A stretch of 64,000 nt of DNA. Source: Actinocatenispora sp036503555 (lineage in GTDB: Bacteria > Actinomycetota > Actinomycetes > Mycobacteriales > Micromonosporaceae). The notes below the pieces were generated by a model. That model was not told where the DNA came from. It did no database searches and was given only the letters and a program-made list of their open reading frames with translations. The DNA lies in the NCBI GenBank assembly GCA_036503555.1, contig DASXWQ010000075.1:1-64000 (forward strand), read 5' to 3'. Of this stretch, positions 1 through 9,625 are shown piece by piece. The position numbers and the translations under genes are program-made. Each line of letters begins with the position of its first letter. Position 1 is the stretch's first letter.

Positions 1-495
1 GGTGAACCGCCGGCCGCACCGGTCGCAGTGGGTGGCGGCGGCGCCGCTGTCGGCCGCGCACACCGCGCAGGTACGCCGGGCCAGCGCGGCGCGGGTCGCG
101 GCGAGGGTACGGCCGAGGTCGGCCGCGGCGGCCGCGCGGTCGGCGGCGGCGGCGAGCCGGGACGGCAGTTCGGTGTCGCCGACGAGCCGGCCGCCGGCGG
201 CGAGTGCGGCGTCCGCGGCGCGGCGTACGGCGCGGCGGCCGGCCGTCCCGGCACCGGGACGTACACCGAGGGTGACGATGAGCGGGTGCCGGCCGAGGAC
301 GGTGAGGCGCAGCTCGCCGGTGCCGCGCCGCCAGGTACGCCCGGCGCGGACCGGGTCGGCGACGGGCTGCCAGCCGTCCGCGTCGGTGACCGCGTCGTCG
401 AGCACCCGGATCGCCGCGTCCGTCAGGTACGCCACGGGAAGCAGCAGGTGGGCGTAGGTACGGCCGGTCCACCGGCGGCGGCCGGGTTCGGTCAC
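1..495 (-). CDS. Hypothetical protein with C-terminal zinc ribbon (partial)
   Basis: The reading frame runs off the window edge, so only the first 165 codons are visible. It starts at a GTG preceded by a clear GGAGG four bases upstream. The N-terminal ~110 residues match no family I know. Near the truncated end there is a CxxC pair (CAVC) followed after about 12 residues by a second CxxC (CDRC), so a treble-clef or zinc-ribbon fold is likely. Codon third positions are strongly G/C, as expected for a real gene. It is divergent from the regulator at 832. The function is unknown. Confidence 0.6.
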   Translation of the reverse strand, partial: MTEPGRRRWTGRTYAHLLLPVAYLTDAAIRVLDDAVTDADGWQPVADPVRAGRTWRRGTGELRLTVLGRHPLIVTLGVRPGAGTAGRRAVRRAADAALAAGGRLVGDTELPSRLAAAADRAAAAADLGRTLAATRAALARRTCAVCAADSGAAATHCDRCGRRFT

Positions 496-831
496 CAGTC
501 CTCCCGCGGGCAGGGTCGTGACCGTGCGTACGAAACGGCGCACGGAGTGGGAAACGCCCCCGTCCCACCGGGCGCGAGCCTATCCGCCGGCCGTCACCGT
601 GCGTACGCCGGCCGGCCAGGATCCCCCATCCGGGCGATTGGACCCGATATGCGGCGAAGATTGGCAGTCGGCGCAGTGCCGGACAGGCGAAGTGTTCTCT
701 ACCGAGGCGTCGCAGGCCCTACCATCCACCACGAGAGGTCTCGCGGGCCGAGGACCGGCCGGTACGGCCTCGGTGTCGGCGCCGGCCGACCTGGCCGCGC
801 ACCGCCTGCCCGCCGGGAGGTGCCTCGCATC
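496..831. other. Divergent intergenic region without recognisable gene
   Basis: This 336-base gap separates two divergent genes and must hold both promoters. A TTGGCA at 661-666 is a possible -35 for the rightward gene, but I see no convincing -10 at the right distance. No repeat or structured element stands out. Open frames crossing it on the plus strand look like GC-bias artefacts. Confidence 0.4.
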
Positions 832-1806
832 GTGCTGGAAGGTGTCGGCTTGGAGCCGCCCGAGTGGCGGGCGTACCACGTGTTGATGCGGCTGCCGACG
901 GCGACGGCGGAGGAGCTCGCCGACCGGCTCGGGGTCGGCGCGGCGGAGGTCGCGGCGGCGCTGTCGGCGCTGCTGCGCCGCGGCGCCGTCAGCCGTACGC
1001 CGGACGATCCGCAGCGGTGGCGCGCGGTACCGCCGGATCTGGCGTTCGGGCCCGAGCTGCGGCGGCGGCAGCGGGACCTGGCGGTGGTCGAGGAGTCCGT
1101 GGACCGGCTGAGCGCCGAGTACCGCAACCAGCTCGCGCTGCGCGGCACCGGCGACCTGATCGAGGTGGTGTTCGGCGAGGCGATCGCGCCGCGGGTACAG
1201 GAGCTTCAACGCAAGGCGGGCGTCGAGGTCTGCGCGATCGTCAAGACGCCGACGTTCGCGGTCGAGGCGCGGGAGAACCAGGCGGAACGCGACGGGTTGG
1301 CGGCGGGCATCGCGTTCCGCACGATCTACCCGCGCGAGGTCCTGGAGATGCCGGGCGACCCGTTCGAACTGGCCGAGTCGGTACGCATGGGCGAACAGGC
1401 CCGCGTCGTCGCCGAGACGCCGCTGAAGCTGATCATGGTGGACCGGTCCGTCGCCGTCGTACCGGTGCTGCCGGCCGAGTCGACCGAGCCGTCGGCCCTG
1501 CTCGTGTACCCGAGCGGGCTGCTGGACGCGCTGGTCGCGCTGTTCGAGACGATGTGGGCGACCGCGACGCCGCTGCTCGCCGCCGGACCGCACGACGTAC
1601 TGGAGGCGACCGGCGACGCGCCGTCCCCGGCCGACCAGCACCTGCTGTCGCTGCTGCTCGCCGGGCTCACCGACCAGGCGATCGCCGCGCAGCTCGGGCT
1701 GTCCATGCGTACCGTGCAGCGCCGGGTGCACGGGCTGATCGAGCTCGCCGGGGTACGCACCCGGTTGCAGCTGATCTGGCGCGCCGCCCACCGCGACTGG
1801 ATCTGA
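832..1806 (+). CDS. TrmB-like / LuxR-type helix-turn-helix transcriptional regulator
   Basis: A 324-residue regulator. Residues ~1-70 form a winged helix-turn-helix like that of TrmB-family proteins (ATAEELADRLGVGAAEVAAALS). The middle is a PLD-like sensor domain, and the last ~65 residues are a LuxR-type helix-turn-helix (LTDQAIAAQLGLSMRTVQRRV). I chose the GTG at 832 because GGGAGG lies about 11 bases upstream and the family fold begins there; the frame stays open far upstream, but that part lacks protein-like composition. It is convergent with the secreted S53 peptidase, and regulators of this architecture often sit beside secreted peptidases, so control of that gene is a reasonable inference. 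Its ligand is unknown. Confidence 0.8.
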   Translation: MLEGVGLEPPEWRAYHVLMRLPTATAEELADRLGVGAAEVAAALSALLRRGAVSRTPDDPQRWRAVPPDLAFGPELRRRQRDLAVVEESVDRLSAEYRNQLALRGTGDLIEVVFGEAIAPRVQELQRKAGVEVCAIVKTPTFAVEARENQAERDGLAAGIAFRTIYPREVLEMPGDPFELAESVRMGEQARVVAETPLKLIMVDRSVAVVPVLPAESTEPSALLVYPSGLLDALVALFETMWATATPLLAAGPHDVLEATGDAPSPADQHLLSLLLAGLTDQAIAAQLGLSMRTVQRRVHGLIELAGVRTRLQLIWRAAHRDWI

Positions 1807-1814
1807 GCACGGCG

Positions 1815-1847
1815 GAGCCCGCCCGGCGCTGGGGGCCGGGCGGGCTC
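1815..1847. terminator. Bidirectional GC hairpin terminator
   Basis: A perfect 13-bp inverted repeat (GAGCCCGCCCGGC and its complement) with a 7-base loop lies in the 72-base gap between two convergent genes. There is no T-run, as is usual for actinobacterial hairpin terminators. Confidence 0.75.
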
Positions 1848-1878
1848 GCGTCCCGACCAGGTACGACGCTGTACCCGG

Positions 1879-4800
1879 TCAGGCCTTCTTGAGCGTGACG
1901 TTGACGGTCACGGTCTTGCCCTTGGCGATCGACACGGTCTTCACCTGCGGCTGGTAACCGTCCTTCGCGACGATCACCGTGAGCGGGTTGTTCCGGACGT
2001 CGAGCCACAGCGCGAAGGTGCCGTCCTTGCCGGTCTTCAGCGTGTAGCTGGTCGCCCAGCTGTCGATCTGTACGGTGGCGCCGGCGAGCGCGGTGCCGTC
2101 GGGGCCCTTGATGGTGCCGGTGATCTTGCCCCAGGTCCTGGGCGGGTTGACGTGCATCGTCACGCCCACCGGCTGCACCTTGTACGGCGTGTTCGTCTGC
2201 ACGCCGAGCGCGGCCGTGTAGTCACCGGGCTGGGTGATCGACGGGTCGGAGGCGTCCAGCGACACCGTGACCTTCTTGCTGGCACCGGGCGCCAGCGTGA
2301 ACTCGGTCGCGTTCGCACCGAGCCAGCTCACGTCGGCGGCACCACCCTGGTCGTACCCGGGCAGCACCTCGGCGGCGTCGATCGGCGGGGTGAACGACCC
2401 GCCCGTGTTGCCGCCGACCACGTAGAACCCGAGCCCGCCACCCGCGCGGTACACGGTCTGGAGGTTGTTCGGCAGCGCCGACCACGAGTCGCTGGCCGGG
2501 TCGTACGCGAAGCCCTGGTTGGTCAGGGTCGCGTTGCCGTCGGTGACACCACCGGAGACCAGCAGCTTGCCGTTGGCCACCGTGTACGCGCCGCCCCACA
2601 GGTCGATCGGCAGGTCGGCGACCGGGGACCAGGTGTCGGTACCCGGGTCGTACGCGTACGCGTGCTTGCCGCTGGTGTCGACCCCGCCGGCGCAGTACAG
2701 CTTGCCGTCGAGGGCGCCGCAGGACACCCACGCGGTCGGCTCCGGGTAGCTGGCCGCCTGCGCCCACGAGTCCGCCGCCGCGTCGTACACCATCACGTCG
2801 GAGGCACCGCAGGTGTCGGTGCAGCCGCCCACCGAGTACAGCTTGCCGTCGAGGACGGCGCTGCCCGCGCCGGCCAGGATCTTCGGCGCCGCGGTACCGG
2901 TGGACCAGGAGTTGCTGGCCGGGTCGTAGATCTCCAGCTTCTTGTCCGGCGTACCGTCGGCGCCCCAGCCACCCACGGCGTAGAACCTGCCGTCGATGAA
3001 GCCGTGTGCCGGGTTGCCCTCGCGGGTGTCGGCGGCACTGGCGAGCTTCGTCCACGCGCCCGACGCCGGGTCGTACCCGTAGAGGTCGCTCGTGTCGACG
3101 GACCCGTCGTACCCGAAGGCCGAGTACAGCACGCCGTTGTAGAAGCCGACGGCGCTGTCCTGGATGGCGGTCGGGCTGCTGGCGATCGGCGTCCACGTGT
3201 CGTCGGTCGGCGCGGCGTCGGACGGCGCGCTGCCCTTCGCCGTGACGATGTTGCCGTGGGCGTCGTAGTGCGACAACGGCGAGGTCGTCGCCTTGACCCG
3301 GTTCACCGGGGCGTTCGCCGCCTGCATCTGGAAGCCGCCCGGCTGCTCGCCGAGCTTGACCGTCGCGGCCTGGCCACCGGTGTTCGTGAACGTGACGGCT
3401 CCGCTGCCGGTGCCGCCCCACGCCAGTGTCTTCGTCAGGCTGCTCTTGTCGAGCGTGATCTGGCCCGCCTTCAGGGTGAAGTCGGCCCGGGTCACGTCGT
3501 CGGTCGCGACGGTGACGTTCGCCGACCCGGACGCGTACGCGGACTTCGCGGCGCTGAACGGGTGGGTACCCGTGAGCGACGAGAACATCCAGTAGAACCC
3601 GGTGCCCGCGCCCGCGTCGGTGACGGTGTTCGCGTTCTCCGCCGGCTTGTCGCCGCTGACGACCTTCGCCGCCGTGACACCCGCACCGGTGTTCGCGTCG
3701 ACGACCCGGCCGGCGACCAGACCGCCGTGTACCGGCGTGCAGGCCTTGTTGCCGACGAACGCGTTGTCCAGCTCCCAGTAGTAGCCGTACTTGCCGGTGA
3801 AGTGGAACCGTACCTGCACGGCCGCCTGGTGCGCCGCGCCCGGTAGCTGGACCTCCACGTGCCCGGACGTGATGCCGGTGGTGTGGTGCCAGACGTTGGT
3901 CCACGTGGCCCCGCCGTCGACCGTGTAGTCCACGTCGCCGACCTGGCCGGAGTAGCCGTAGTAGTAGGAGTCGAAGCCGACGATCGGCGAGTCCTGCGCG
4001 GACAAGTCGGTGACCGGGGTGGTCAGCGTCGTGTCCTGGGTCTTGCCGGACCCGAGGTGGTCGGAGTCGACGATGGCGAAGTTGCCCGTACCGCCGGTCT
4101 TGTTGCCGCGCTTGCCGTCGTCGGTGAACTGCCAGCCGCCGCCGTCGGTGGCGTTGGCGACGGTCCAGCCGTCGGGCGTGCCCGCGGCGTCGAATCCCTG
4201 GTACGTCCCGGCGTACGTCGTCGTGTACCCGGGTGCGGCGCAGGTGCTCGGGTCCGCCTTGAGCGAGACGTTGGCGGACGTGTCGGTGCTGCCGACGGTC
4301 ACCTTCGCGTCGGCCGGCGAGTAGCCCGGCACGGACGAGGCGACGTGCAGCGTGTAGTCGTGCCCCTCGGGCAGGTCCACCGAGTACCGCCCGGTGTACG
4401 GGTCGGTGTGGACCGCGCCGCCGGGTACGCCGTCGACGGTGATCGAGGCGCCGAGCGGCCAGCCGTGGCCGGACCCGTCGGTGACCCGGCCGGTGACGGT
4501 GTGCGTCGGTACGGCGGTGAGCGCGACGTCCTCGGTGACCGAGCCGCCGTCGGCGACGCTCACGCCCCCGACGGTCTTCGACGAGTAGCCGTACGCCGAG
4601 ACCGTCACGTCGTACGTGCCGGGCGGCACGGTCAGCGTGTACGAGCCGTCGGTGCCGGTGGTCGCCTGGCTGTCGCCGACCGCGACGGTGGCGCCGTCGA
4701 TGGTGGCGCCGGTACCGGCGTCGGTGACCGTCCCGGACACCTCGCCGTGCGGGCCGCTGCGGAACGCGGCGACCCCGTTCGGCGTGCCCAGGCCCGTCGG

Positions 4801-6012
4801 CCCGTCGTACCCGGTGGCCGCGGTGCACAGGTACGCCGGGTCGCAGGAGCCGTTGGCGCCTTCGGTCACGTCGTTCAGCGAGCCGGCGTTGGCGTACGGG
4901 TACGCGTTGGGGTAGCTGCCGGCGACGGGGGTGCCGGCCGAGGCGTACACGCCGGCGATGATCGGCGACGCCGCGCTCGTGCCGCCGTACTGCTCCCAGC
5001 CGGTCGCCTGGTACGTGTTGTACACCGCGACGCCGGTGACCGGGTCGGAGACCGCGGACACGTCGGCCACGGCGCGCTTGCCGCACCCGGAGTCCTGCTG
5101 GAACGCCGGCTTCGGCTCGTACACCGAGCAACCCGAGCCGGGGCCGCCGTACGAGTTGTGCCAGACGCTCTCGTGCCAGCCGCGCGCGCTGCCGTCGCGT
5201 ACCAGCGCGGTGCCGCCGACCGAGGTGACGTACTGCGACGCGGCGGGGAACGCCACGCCGTAGTCACCGTCACCGGACGACACGGTGATCGCCACGCCGG
5301 GGTGGTTGTAGTACTGCTCCTCGTACGTCAGCTCCTCGGGGTCCTCACCGGAGCCCGGCGTGCTGGTGTAGTCGGTGCCGTAGGAGTTGGAGACGTACTT
5401 GGCGCCGAGCGCGACCGCGGTGTTGACCGAGGTGCCGAGCGCGTCGAAGGACGCGTCGTCGCCCTCCACGAGCAGGATGTGCGCGTTCGGCGCGATCGCC
5501 GACACCATGTCGAGGTCGAGCGAGATCTCGCCGGCCCAGCCGGCGTTTGCGGCCGGGTAGTCGGTGCCGCCGCGCTGGTCGACCTTCGCGAAGCAGCCGT
5601 TCGCCGTGGTGCACGGCGGCAGGCCGTACTGCTGGCGGTAGACGGCGAGGTCGGCCTCGGCGTTGGGGTTGTCGTACGCGTCGACGATGGCGACGGTCTG
5701 CCCGGCGCCACCGTTCGCGGGCAGGTTGTAGGCGCTGAGCAGGTCGGTGGGGCCGTACCCGGCGGGCGCGTCGGCCGCCGGCTGCACGCCCCGGGCACCG
5801 GCCACATCGGTGCGACGGAGCGCGAAGCAGGTGAACTCGCCCTTCTTGGCGGCACCGCAGACCTGTTCGACCGCGGCCTTCCCGGTGGGTTTCGCGGATT
5901 TGGCGAGTGCCGGCCCCTGGACGCCCAGGCCGACGAGCGCCACCACGGACGCGACGGCCAGACCCCAGAGGCCGGCTCTCGCCGTACGTCGTGCTGTTCG
6001 GGTGTTGTGCAT
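1879..6012 (-). CDS. Secreted S53 (sedolisin) peptidase with carboxypeptidase-regulatory and Kelch repeats
   Basis: A 1377-residue exported protease. The start at 6012 has GGGAGGA seven bases upstream; the longer frame to 6054 lacks this. Residues 1-~37 are a signal peptide with an arginine-rich n-region, a hydrophobic core and a PALA cleavage site. A propeptide-like stretch is followed by an S53 catalytic domain: E162 and D166 in GEISLD, an SSGDGDYG oxyanion segment, and the nucleophile S346 in GGTSAASP. The long C-terminal part has two carboxypeptidase-regulatory-like beta domains (~435-600), a jelly-roll-like segment, Kelch repeats forming a beta-propeller (~960-1215), and a last regulatory-like domain to the end. 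It probably degrades protein outside the cell, with the extra domains binding substrate or the cell surface. It is monocistronic. Confidence 0.85.
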   Translation of the reverse strand: MHNTRTARRTARAGLWGLAVASVVALVGLGVQGPALAKSAKPTGKAAVEQVCGAAKKGEFTCFALRRTDVAGARGVQPAADAPAGYGPTDLLSAYNLPANGGAGQTVAIVDAYDNPNAEADLAVYRQQYGLPPCTTANGCFAKVDQRGGTDYPAANAGWAGEISLDLDMVSAIAPNAHILLVEGDDASFDALGTSVNTAVALGAKYVSNSYGTDYTSTPGSGEDPEELTYEEQYYNHPGVAITVSSGDGDYGVAFPAASQYVTSVGGTALVRDGSARGWHESVWHNSYGGPGSGCSVYEPKPAFQQDSGCGKRAVADVSAVSDPVTGVAVYNTYQATGWEQYGGTSAASPIIAGVYASAGTPVAGSYPNAYPYANAGSLNDVTEGANGSCDPAYLCTAATGYDGPTGLGTPNGVAAFRSGPHGEVSGTVTDAGTGATIDGATVAVGDSQATTGTDGSYTLTVPPGTYDVTVSAYGYSSKTVGGVSVADGGSVTEDVALTAVPTHTVTGRVTDGSGHGWPLGASITVDGVPGGAVHTDPYTGRYSVDLPEGHDYTLHVASSVPGYSPADAKVTVGSTDTSANVSLKADPSTCAAPGYTTTYAGTYQGFDAAGTPDGWTVANATDGGGWQFTDDGKRGNKTGGTGNFAIVDSDHLGSGKTQDTTLTTPVTDLSAQDSPIVGFDSYYYGYSGQVGDVDYTVDGGATWTNVWHHTTGITSGHVEVQLPGAAHQAAVQVRFHFTGKYGYYWELDNAFVGNKACTPVHGGLVAGRVVDANTGAGVTAAKVVSGDKPAENANTVTDAGAGTGFYWMFSSLTGTHPFSAAKSAYASGSANVTVATDDVTRADFTLKAGQITLDKSSLTKTLAWGGTGSGAVTFTNTGGQAATVKLGEQPGGFQMQAANAPVNRVKATTSPLSHYDAHGNIVTAKGSAPSDAAPTDDTWTPIASSPTAIQDSAVGFYNGVLYSAFGYDGSVDTSDLYGYDPASGAWTKLASAADTREGNPAHGFIDGRFYAVGGWGADGTPDKKLEIYDPASNSWSTGTAAPKILAGAGSAVLDGKLYSVGGCTDTCGASDVMVYDAAADSWAQAASYPEPTAWVSCGALDGKLYCAGGVDTSGKHAYAYDPGTDTWSPVADLPIDLWGGAYTVANGKLLVSGGVTDGNATLTNQGFAYDPASDSWSALPNNLQTVYRAGGGLGFYVVGGNTGGSFTPPIDAAEVLPGYDQGGAADVSWLGANATEFTLAPGASKKVTVSLDASDPSITQPGDYTAALGVQTNTPYKVQPVGVTMHVNPPRTWGKITGTIKGPDGTALAGATVQIDSWATSYTLKTGKDGTFALWLDVRNNPLTVIVAKDGYQPQVKTVSIAKGKTVTVNVTLKKA

Positions 6013-6038
6013 CAAGGTCCTCCCAGCCTTTCTGCACG

Positions 6039-6060
6039 GTTGCCGTACGTTCACGGCAAC
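6039..6060 (-). promoter_or_regulatory. Stem-loop in the 5' leader of the S53 peptidase mRNA
   Basis: A perfect 8-bp inverted repeat (GTTGCCGT with its complement, 6-base loop) lies just upstream of the ribosome-binding site of the peptidase gene. A second, weaker inverted repeat around CCGGCA/TGCCG lies at about 6062-6084. They could tune translation or mRNA stability. Confidence 0.4.
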
Positions 6061-6213
6061 GGCCCGGCATTGTGCCGTGCTGGGGGTAACCCTGTCGAAG
6101 CATTCCGTAAGTGATCAAGATGCCGAAATGGCGGGTCTGCGCCATGACACCAGTCCGCCAGGACCAATGCCACACATCGCCCCTGAACAGGACTATTACC
6201 TGCACACAGGACA

Positions 6214-6281
6214 ACGGCGCGGCCCCGAAATGTCCGGGAAACCGCGCCGTCGTTGGCGGAATACCGCCGGCACACCGGCGG
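6214..6281 (-). terminator. Tandem hairpin terminator of the sugar ABC operon
   Basis: Two inverted repeats lie just past the stop of the last permease gene. CCGCCGG with a CACA loop is at 6264-6281. A 9-bp stem pairs CCGCGCCGT with ACGGCGCGG (6242-6250 with 6214-6222), with a further inner CCCG/CGGG pair. On the transcribed strand the second stem is followed by TTGT. Confidence 0.6.
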
Positions 6282-6291
6282 CATCCGCGGG

Positions 6292-7188
6292 TCAGCCCTT
6301 GAGCGCACCGCCCAGCGCGAACGAGCCGGACAGCCGCCGCGACATCACCAGGTAGAGCACCGCCACCGGGACGCAGTACAGGATCGAGAACGCGGCCAAC
6401 TGTCCATACTGGACACCGCCGTGCTGCGGATCGAAGAACGTGAAGATGCTGACCGAGGCCGGCAACTGGTTCGGGTCGATCAGCAGGATGAACGGCACGA
6501 AGAAGTTGCCCCACATGCCGATGAAGGTGAAGATCGTCACGACGATCACGCCCGGCCACATCAGCGGCAGCACGATCCGCCGCAGCGTCGCCATCGAGCT
6601 GGCCCCGTCCGTCCAGGCCACCTCCTCCAGCTCCACCGGTACGCCGTCCATGAAGTTCTTCATCAGCCAGATCCCGAACGGCAGCGCCGTCGACCCCATG
6701 AAGATCGTCGCCGACCACATCTGGTCGATCAGGTTGAGCTGCGTGAACATCGCGTACACCGGGATCATGATCGCGGTGATCGGCAGGCCCGTGGTGAACA
6801 GGATCGTCAGCAGGAACGGCCGCTTCAGCCGCGACTTGTACCGCGACAGCGGGTACGCCGCGAGGATCGCGACGACCACCGTGACGAGGGTGCCGCCGCC
6901 GCACAGGATCAGGCCGTTCAACAGCGGACGGAACAGGATGTCGACGGTCGTCACGTGCGCGAAGTTGGTACCCGTGAAGTGCTCGGGCCAGGTCACCTTC
7001 AGCGTCTGGCCCTCGCCGACCGAGGTCGTCACCACCCACAGCAGCGGTACGAGGAACGCGAGGCCGATCACGCCGAGCACGATGTTCGCCGCGACCTTGC
7101 CCGCCGCGTGCACCGACTTGCGGGTCCGCCCCTTCCGTGCGCCGAGGATCGTGGTACCCGGCGCCGGCCCGGCTTCCGTTGTGGCCAT
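6292..7188 (-). CDS. Carbohydrate ABC transporter permease (MalG type)
   Basis: A 298-residue inner-membrane permease with six predicted hydrophobic segments. Its EAA loop (EEVAWTDGASSMATLRRIVLP), which contacts the ATPase, marks it as a sugar-type MetI-like permease. The ATG at 7188 shares one base with the stop of the preceding permease (TGATG), so translation is coupled and the subunits are made together. No ATP-binding subunit is encoded here. In actinobacteria such systems commonly share one ATPase (MsiK type) encoded elsewhere, and I infer that here. The substrate cannot be read from the sequence. Confidence 0.9.
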   Translation of the reverse strand: MATTEAGPAPGTTILGARKGRTRKSVHAAGKVAANIVLGVIGLAFLVPLLWVVTTSVGEGQTLKVTWPEHFTGTNFAHVTTVDILFRPLLNGLILCGGGTLVTVVVAILAAYPLSRYKSRLKRPFLLTILFTTGLPITAIMIPVYAMFTQLNLIDQMWSATIFMGSTALPFGIWLMKNFMDGVPVELEEVAWTDGASSMATLRRIVLPLMWPGVIVVTIFTFIGMWGNFFVPFILLIDPNQLPASVSIFTFFDPQHGGVQYGQLAAFSILYCVPVAVLYLVMSRRLSGSFALGGALKG

Positions 7189-8120
7189 CAGTCCGCCTCC
7201 GGTCGCAGCGCCCGCAGGTACACGAGCGAGAAGAGGGCACCGATCACCAGCAGCACCAGGGCCATGGCCGTGCCGTACCCGATCTCGTAGCTCTGCAGCG
7301 CCGTCTGGTACGTGTAGATCGGCAGCGTCGTGCTCTTGTTGCTGGGGCCGCCCTTCGTCATCGCGAAGATGAGCCCGAAGACCGACAGCGTCTGCAACGT
7401 GATGAGCATCAGGTTGGTGGCCACGGACCGGCGGATCGTCGGCAGCGTGACGTGCCAGAACCGTTGCCACAGACCGGCTCCGTCCATCGCCGCGGCCTCG
7501 GTCAGCTCGGCCGGCACCTCGGACAGCGCGGCCGAGTAGACGAGCATCGAGAACGCGGTGCCGCGCCAGACGTTCGCCAGCGACACGGCCATGATCGGCA
7601 GCGTGTAGAGCCAGTTCTGTTGCGGCAGGTGGAGAAACGCCAGGATCTCGTTGAGCGTGCCCTCGTCCCGGAAGAACGCGTAGAGCACGTAGCCCGCGAC
7701 GATCTCCGGTACCACCCACGCCGCGATCACCAGCGCGCCCACGATCGACCGCATCGCCTTGGTGGCCAGGCGGAACAGCATCGCGATCACGAGACCGAGG
7801 ATGTTCTGCCCGACGATCGCGGACAGCACCGTGAAGATCAGGGTCTGCAGGATCGCGTTGTAGAACCGGTCGTCGACGAACGCCTTGCGGAAGTTCGCCA
7901 GGCCCACGAAGTGCGTGGTCGTCGCGCCCGTCAGCTGCATGTCGGTGAACGCGTAGTAGACGCAGTAGATGATCGGGCCGGCGAGGAACACCAGCAGCAG
8001 TACCACCGCCGGCAGTAGCGGCAGCCCGCGAAGGAATGTCCTGCTCCGCAACGGAACCCGGGCGGCACCGGAGGACTCCGGTGCCGCGCCGGGACGTGCG
8101 ACCGTTGTGCTCGCGGTCAT
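7188..8120 (-). CDS. Carbohydrate ABC transporter permease (MalF type)
   Basis: A 310-residue permease with six hydrophobic segments and a typical EAA motif (TEAAAMDGAGLWQRFWHVTLP), which would form a heterodimer with the next gene's product. The first ~28 residues are cytoplasmic and polar. Its ATG overlaps the stop of the solute-binding protein gene by four bases (ATGA). The order binding protein-permease-permease is the usual one for oligosaccharide importers of the CUT1 class. Confidence 0.9.
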   Translation of the reverse strand: MTASTTVARPGAAPESSGAARVPLRSRTFLRGLPLLPAVVLLLVFLAGPIIYCVYYAFTDMQLTGATTTHFVGLANFRKAFVDDRFYNAILQTLIFTVLSAIVGQNILGLVIAMLFRLATKAMRSIVGALVIAAWVVPEIVAGYVLYAFFRDEGTLNEILAFLHLPQQNWLYTLPIMAVSLANVWRGTAFSMLVYSAALSEVPAELTEAAAMDGAGLWQRFWHVTLPTIRRSVATNLMLITLQTLSVFGLIFAMTKGGPSNKSTTLPIYTYQTALQSYEIGYGTAMALVLLVIGALFSLVYLRALRPEAD

Positions 8121-9478
8121 TTCGTGCCGGATTCCTTGGTCGTCTTGCCGCTGACGATGTCGGACACCGCCTTGTCGTAGTCCGACGTCGCCTTGCTCGG
8201 CGAGGAACTACCGGTCGTCACGGCCTCCATCTGCTCCTGGATCACCGTCGACACCTTCGGGTACTCCGCGTACGCCGGGCGGTAGTGCGTCGACGCCACC
8301 AGGTCGGTGAAGAACTTGACGGTCGGCGCGGCGGCCAGGTACGACGGGTCGGTCGCGACGTCCTTGCGTACCGTCAGGTTCTGCGCGGAGTTGTCGTACT
8401 TGGCGGCGTTCTTCTCCGTCTGCATGGCGGTGATGAACTTCCACGCCAGGTCCGGGTTCTTGGCCTGCCGCGTGATCGCCCAGCTCCATCCGCCGGACAT
8501 GCTCGTCTTGCCGGGCGCCTGGCCGTGCTGCGTCGGCATCGCGGTCCAGCCGATGTTCTTCGACCAGTCCGCCCACGGCTTCGGGCCGGACTTCAGCCAG
8601 GTGCTGGCGAGCCAGGAACCGTCGATCGAGAAGCCGATCTTCTGGTTCGGGAACCAGTCGGTGCCGATGTTCGTACCGATGTTGGCGTCGAGCGCCTGCG
8701 ACGGCTTCGGCCCGAGCCCGGTGGAGTAGACCGTGTTCAGGAACGACATCGAGTCCTGGAAGCCCTTGCTGCCCACGACCCACTTCTTCTGCTGCGGGTT
8801 GTAGAGCTGGTCGTCCGTGCCGTACAGCAGCATCTCGAAGCCCTGCATGGAGGACGCCTCACCGCTGGCCTTGCCGGTGTAGATGCTCATCGGCGTCACG
8901 CCGGGCGCCTTGCTCTTGATCGCACGGGCGGCGGCGAGCAGGTCGTCCCACGACTTCGGCTGCCAGTCCGCCGGCAGGCCGGCCTTCTTGAAGACCCGCT
9001 TGTCGTACCAGATGCCGCGGGTGTCGGTGCCGTCCGGTACGCCGTACACCTTGCCGTCGAGGCCGCTGACCGCCTTCTTCGCGCTGTCCTGGAACTGCGG
9101 CCACTGGTCCCACGACTTGACGCGGGAGTCGAGCGGCTGGAGGAAGCCGGCCTTGATGTCGGAGTTGATGAGGAAGGTGTCCTCGTACGCGAGGTCGGGC
9201 GCGGTGCGCGGCGACTTCATCATCAGGTCGAGCTTGGTGTAGTAGTCGTTCTCGGTCGCCTGGATCGGAACGAGCGTGACCTTCTTGCCGGGGTTGGCCT
9301 TCTCGAACTCCTTCTTGACCCCGGTCAGGAAGTTCTGCATGACCTTGTTGTTGTTGTCCGTGGCCTGCTGGTACGCGATCTTGATCTCGTTCTTCGAGTC
9401 ACCGGACGAGCCGCATGCCGCCAACGGCACGAGCATCGCCCCGGTCAGTGACAGGGCCGCGAGCGTTCGGAACCGCAT
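8117..9478 (-). CDS. Sugar ABC transporter substrate-binding lipoprotein
   Basis: A 453-residue extracellular binding protein. The N-terminus is a lipoprotein signal with the lipobox LAAC, so Cys21 should be lipidated and anchor the protein outside the membrane. The rest matches family-1 solute-binding proteins, with the typical DLAYEDTFLINSD segment and a WAIT hinge motif. GGAAGGA lies just before the ATG. It is the first gene of the importer operon and is divergent from a ROK repressor. The likely ligand is an oligosaccharide, but the identity is unknown. Confidence 0.9.
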   Translation of the reverse strand: MRFRTLAALSLTGAMLVPLAACGSSGDSKNEIKIAYQQATDNNNKVMQNFLTGVKKEFEKANPGKKVTLVPIQATENDYYTKLDLMMKSPRTAPDLAYEDTFLINSDIKAGFLQPLDSRVKSWDQWPQFQDSAKKAVSGLDGKVYGVPDGTDTRGIWYDKRVFKKAGLPADWQPKSWDDLLAAARAIKSKAPGVTPMSIYTGKASGEASSMQGFEMLLYGTDDQLYNPQQKKWVVGSKGFQDSMSFLNTVYSTGLGPKPSQALDANIGTNIGTDWFPNQKIGFSIDGSWLASTWLKSGPKPWADWSKNIGWTAMPTQHGQAPGKTSMSGGWSWAITRQAKNPDLAWKFITAMQTEKNAAKYDNSAQNLTVRKDVATDPSYLAAAPTVKFFTDLVASTHYRPAYAEYPKVSTVIQEQMEAVTTGSSSPSKATSDYDKAVSDIVSGKTTKESGTK

Positions 9479-9625
9479 GATGGTCCTTCCCGAGCGGCCA
9501 GGATCCGGCTGGGAGGTGGCCTGGTCCGCTCACGTGTGGCACGGGGGGTTGCCGACGGCATGGGCGTCCCCATTCGCGCCACGCCTCTGCGAACCTCCGG
9601 CCGGTCAAGCCAACTGTGTTGCACG

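Noticed and set aside
28..831. Long N-terminal extension of the regulator gene at 832
   Set aside because: The frame is open only because of GC bias. Its translation is Gly/Ala/Arg-rich, overlaps a better-supported gene on the other strand, and a ribosome-binding site exists at 832.
2152..6114. Long plus-strand open frames opposite the S53 peptidase
   Set aside because: They translate to Arg/Val/Gly-rich sequence without domains; the minus strand shows a full signal peptide, catalytic triad and repeats.
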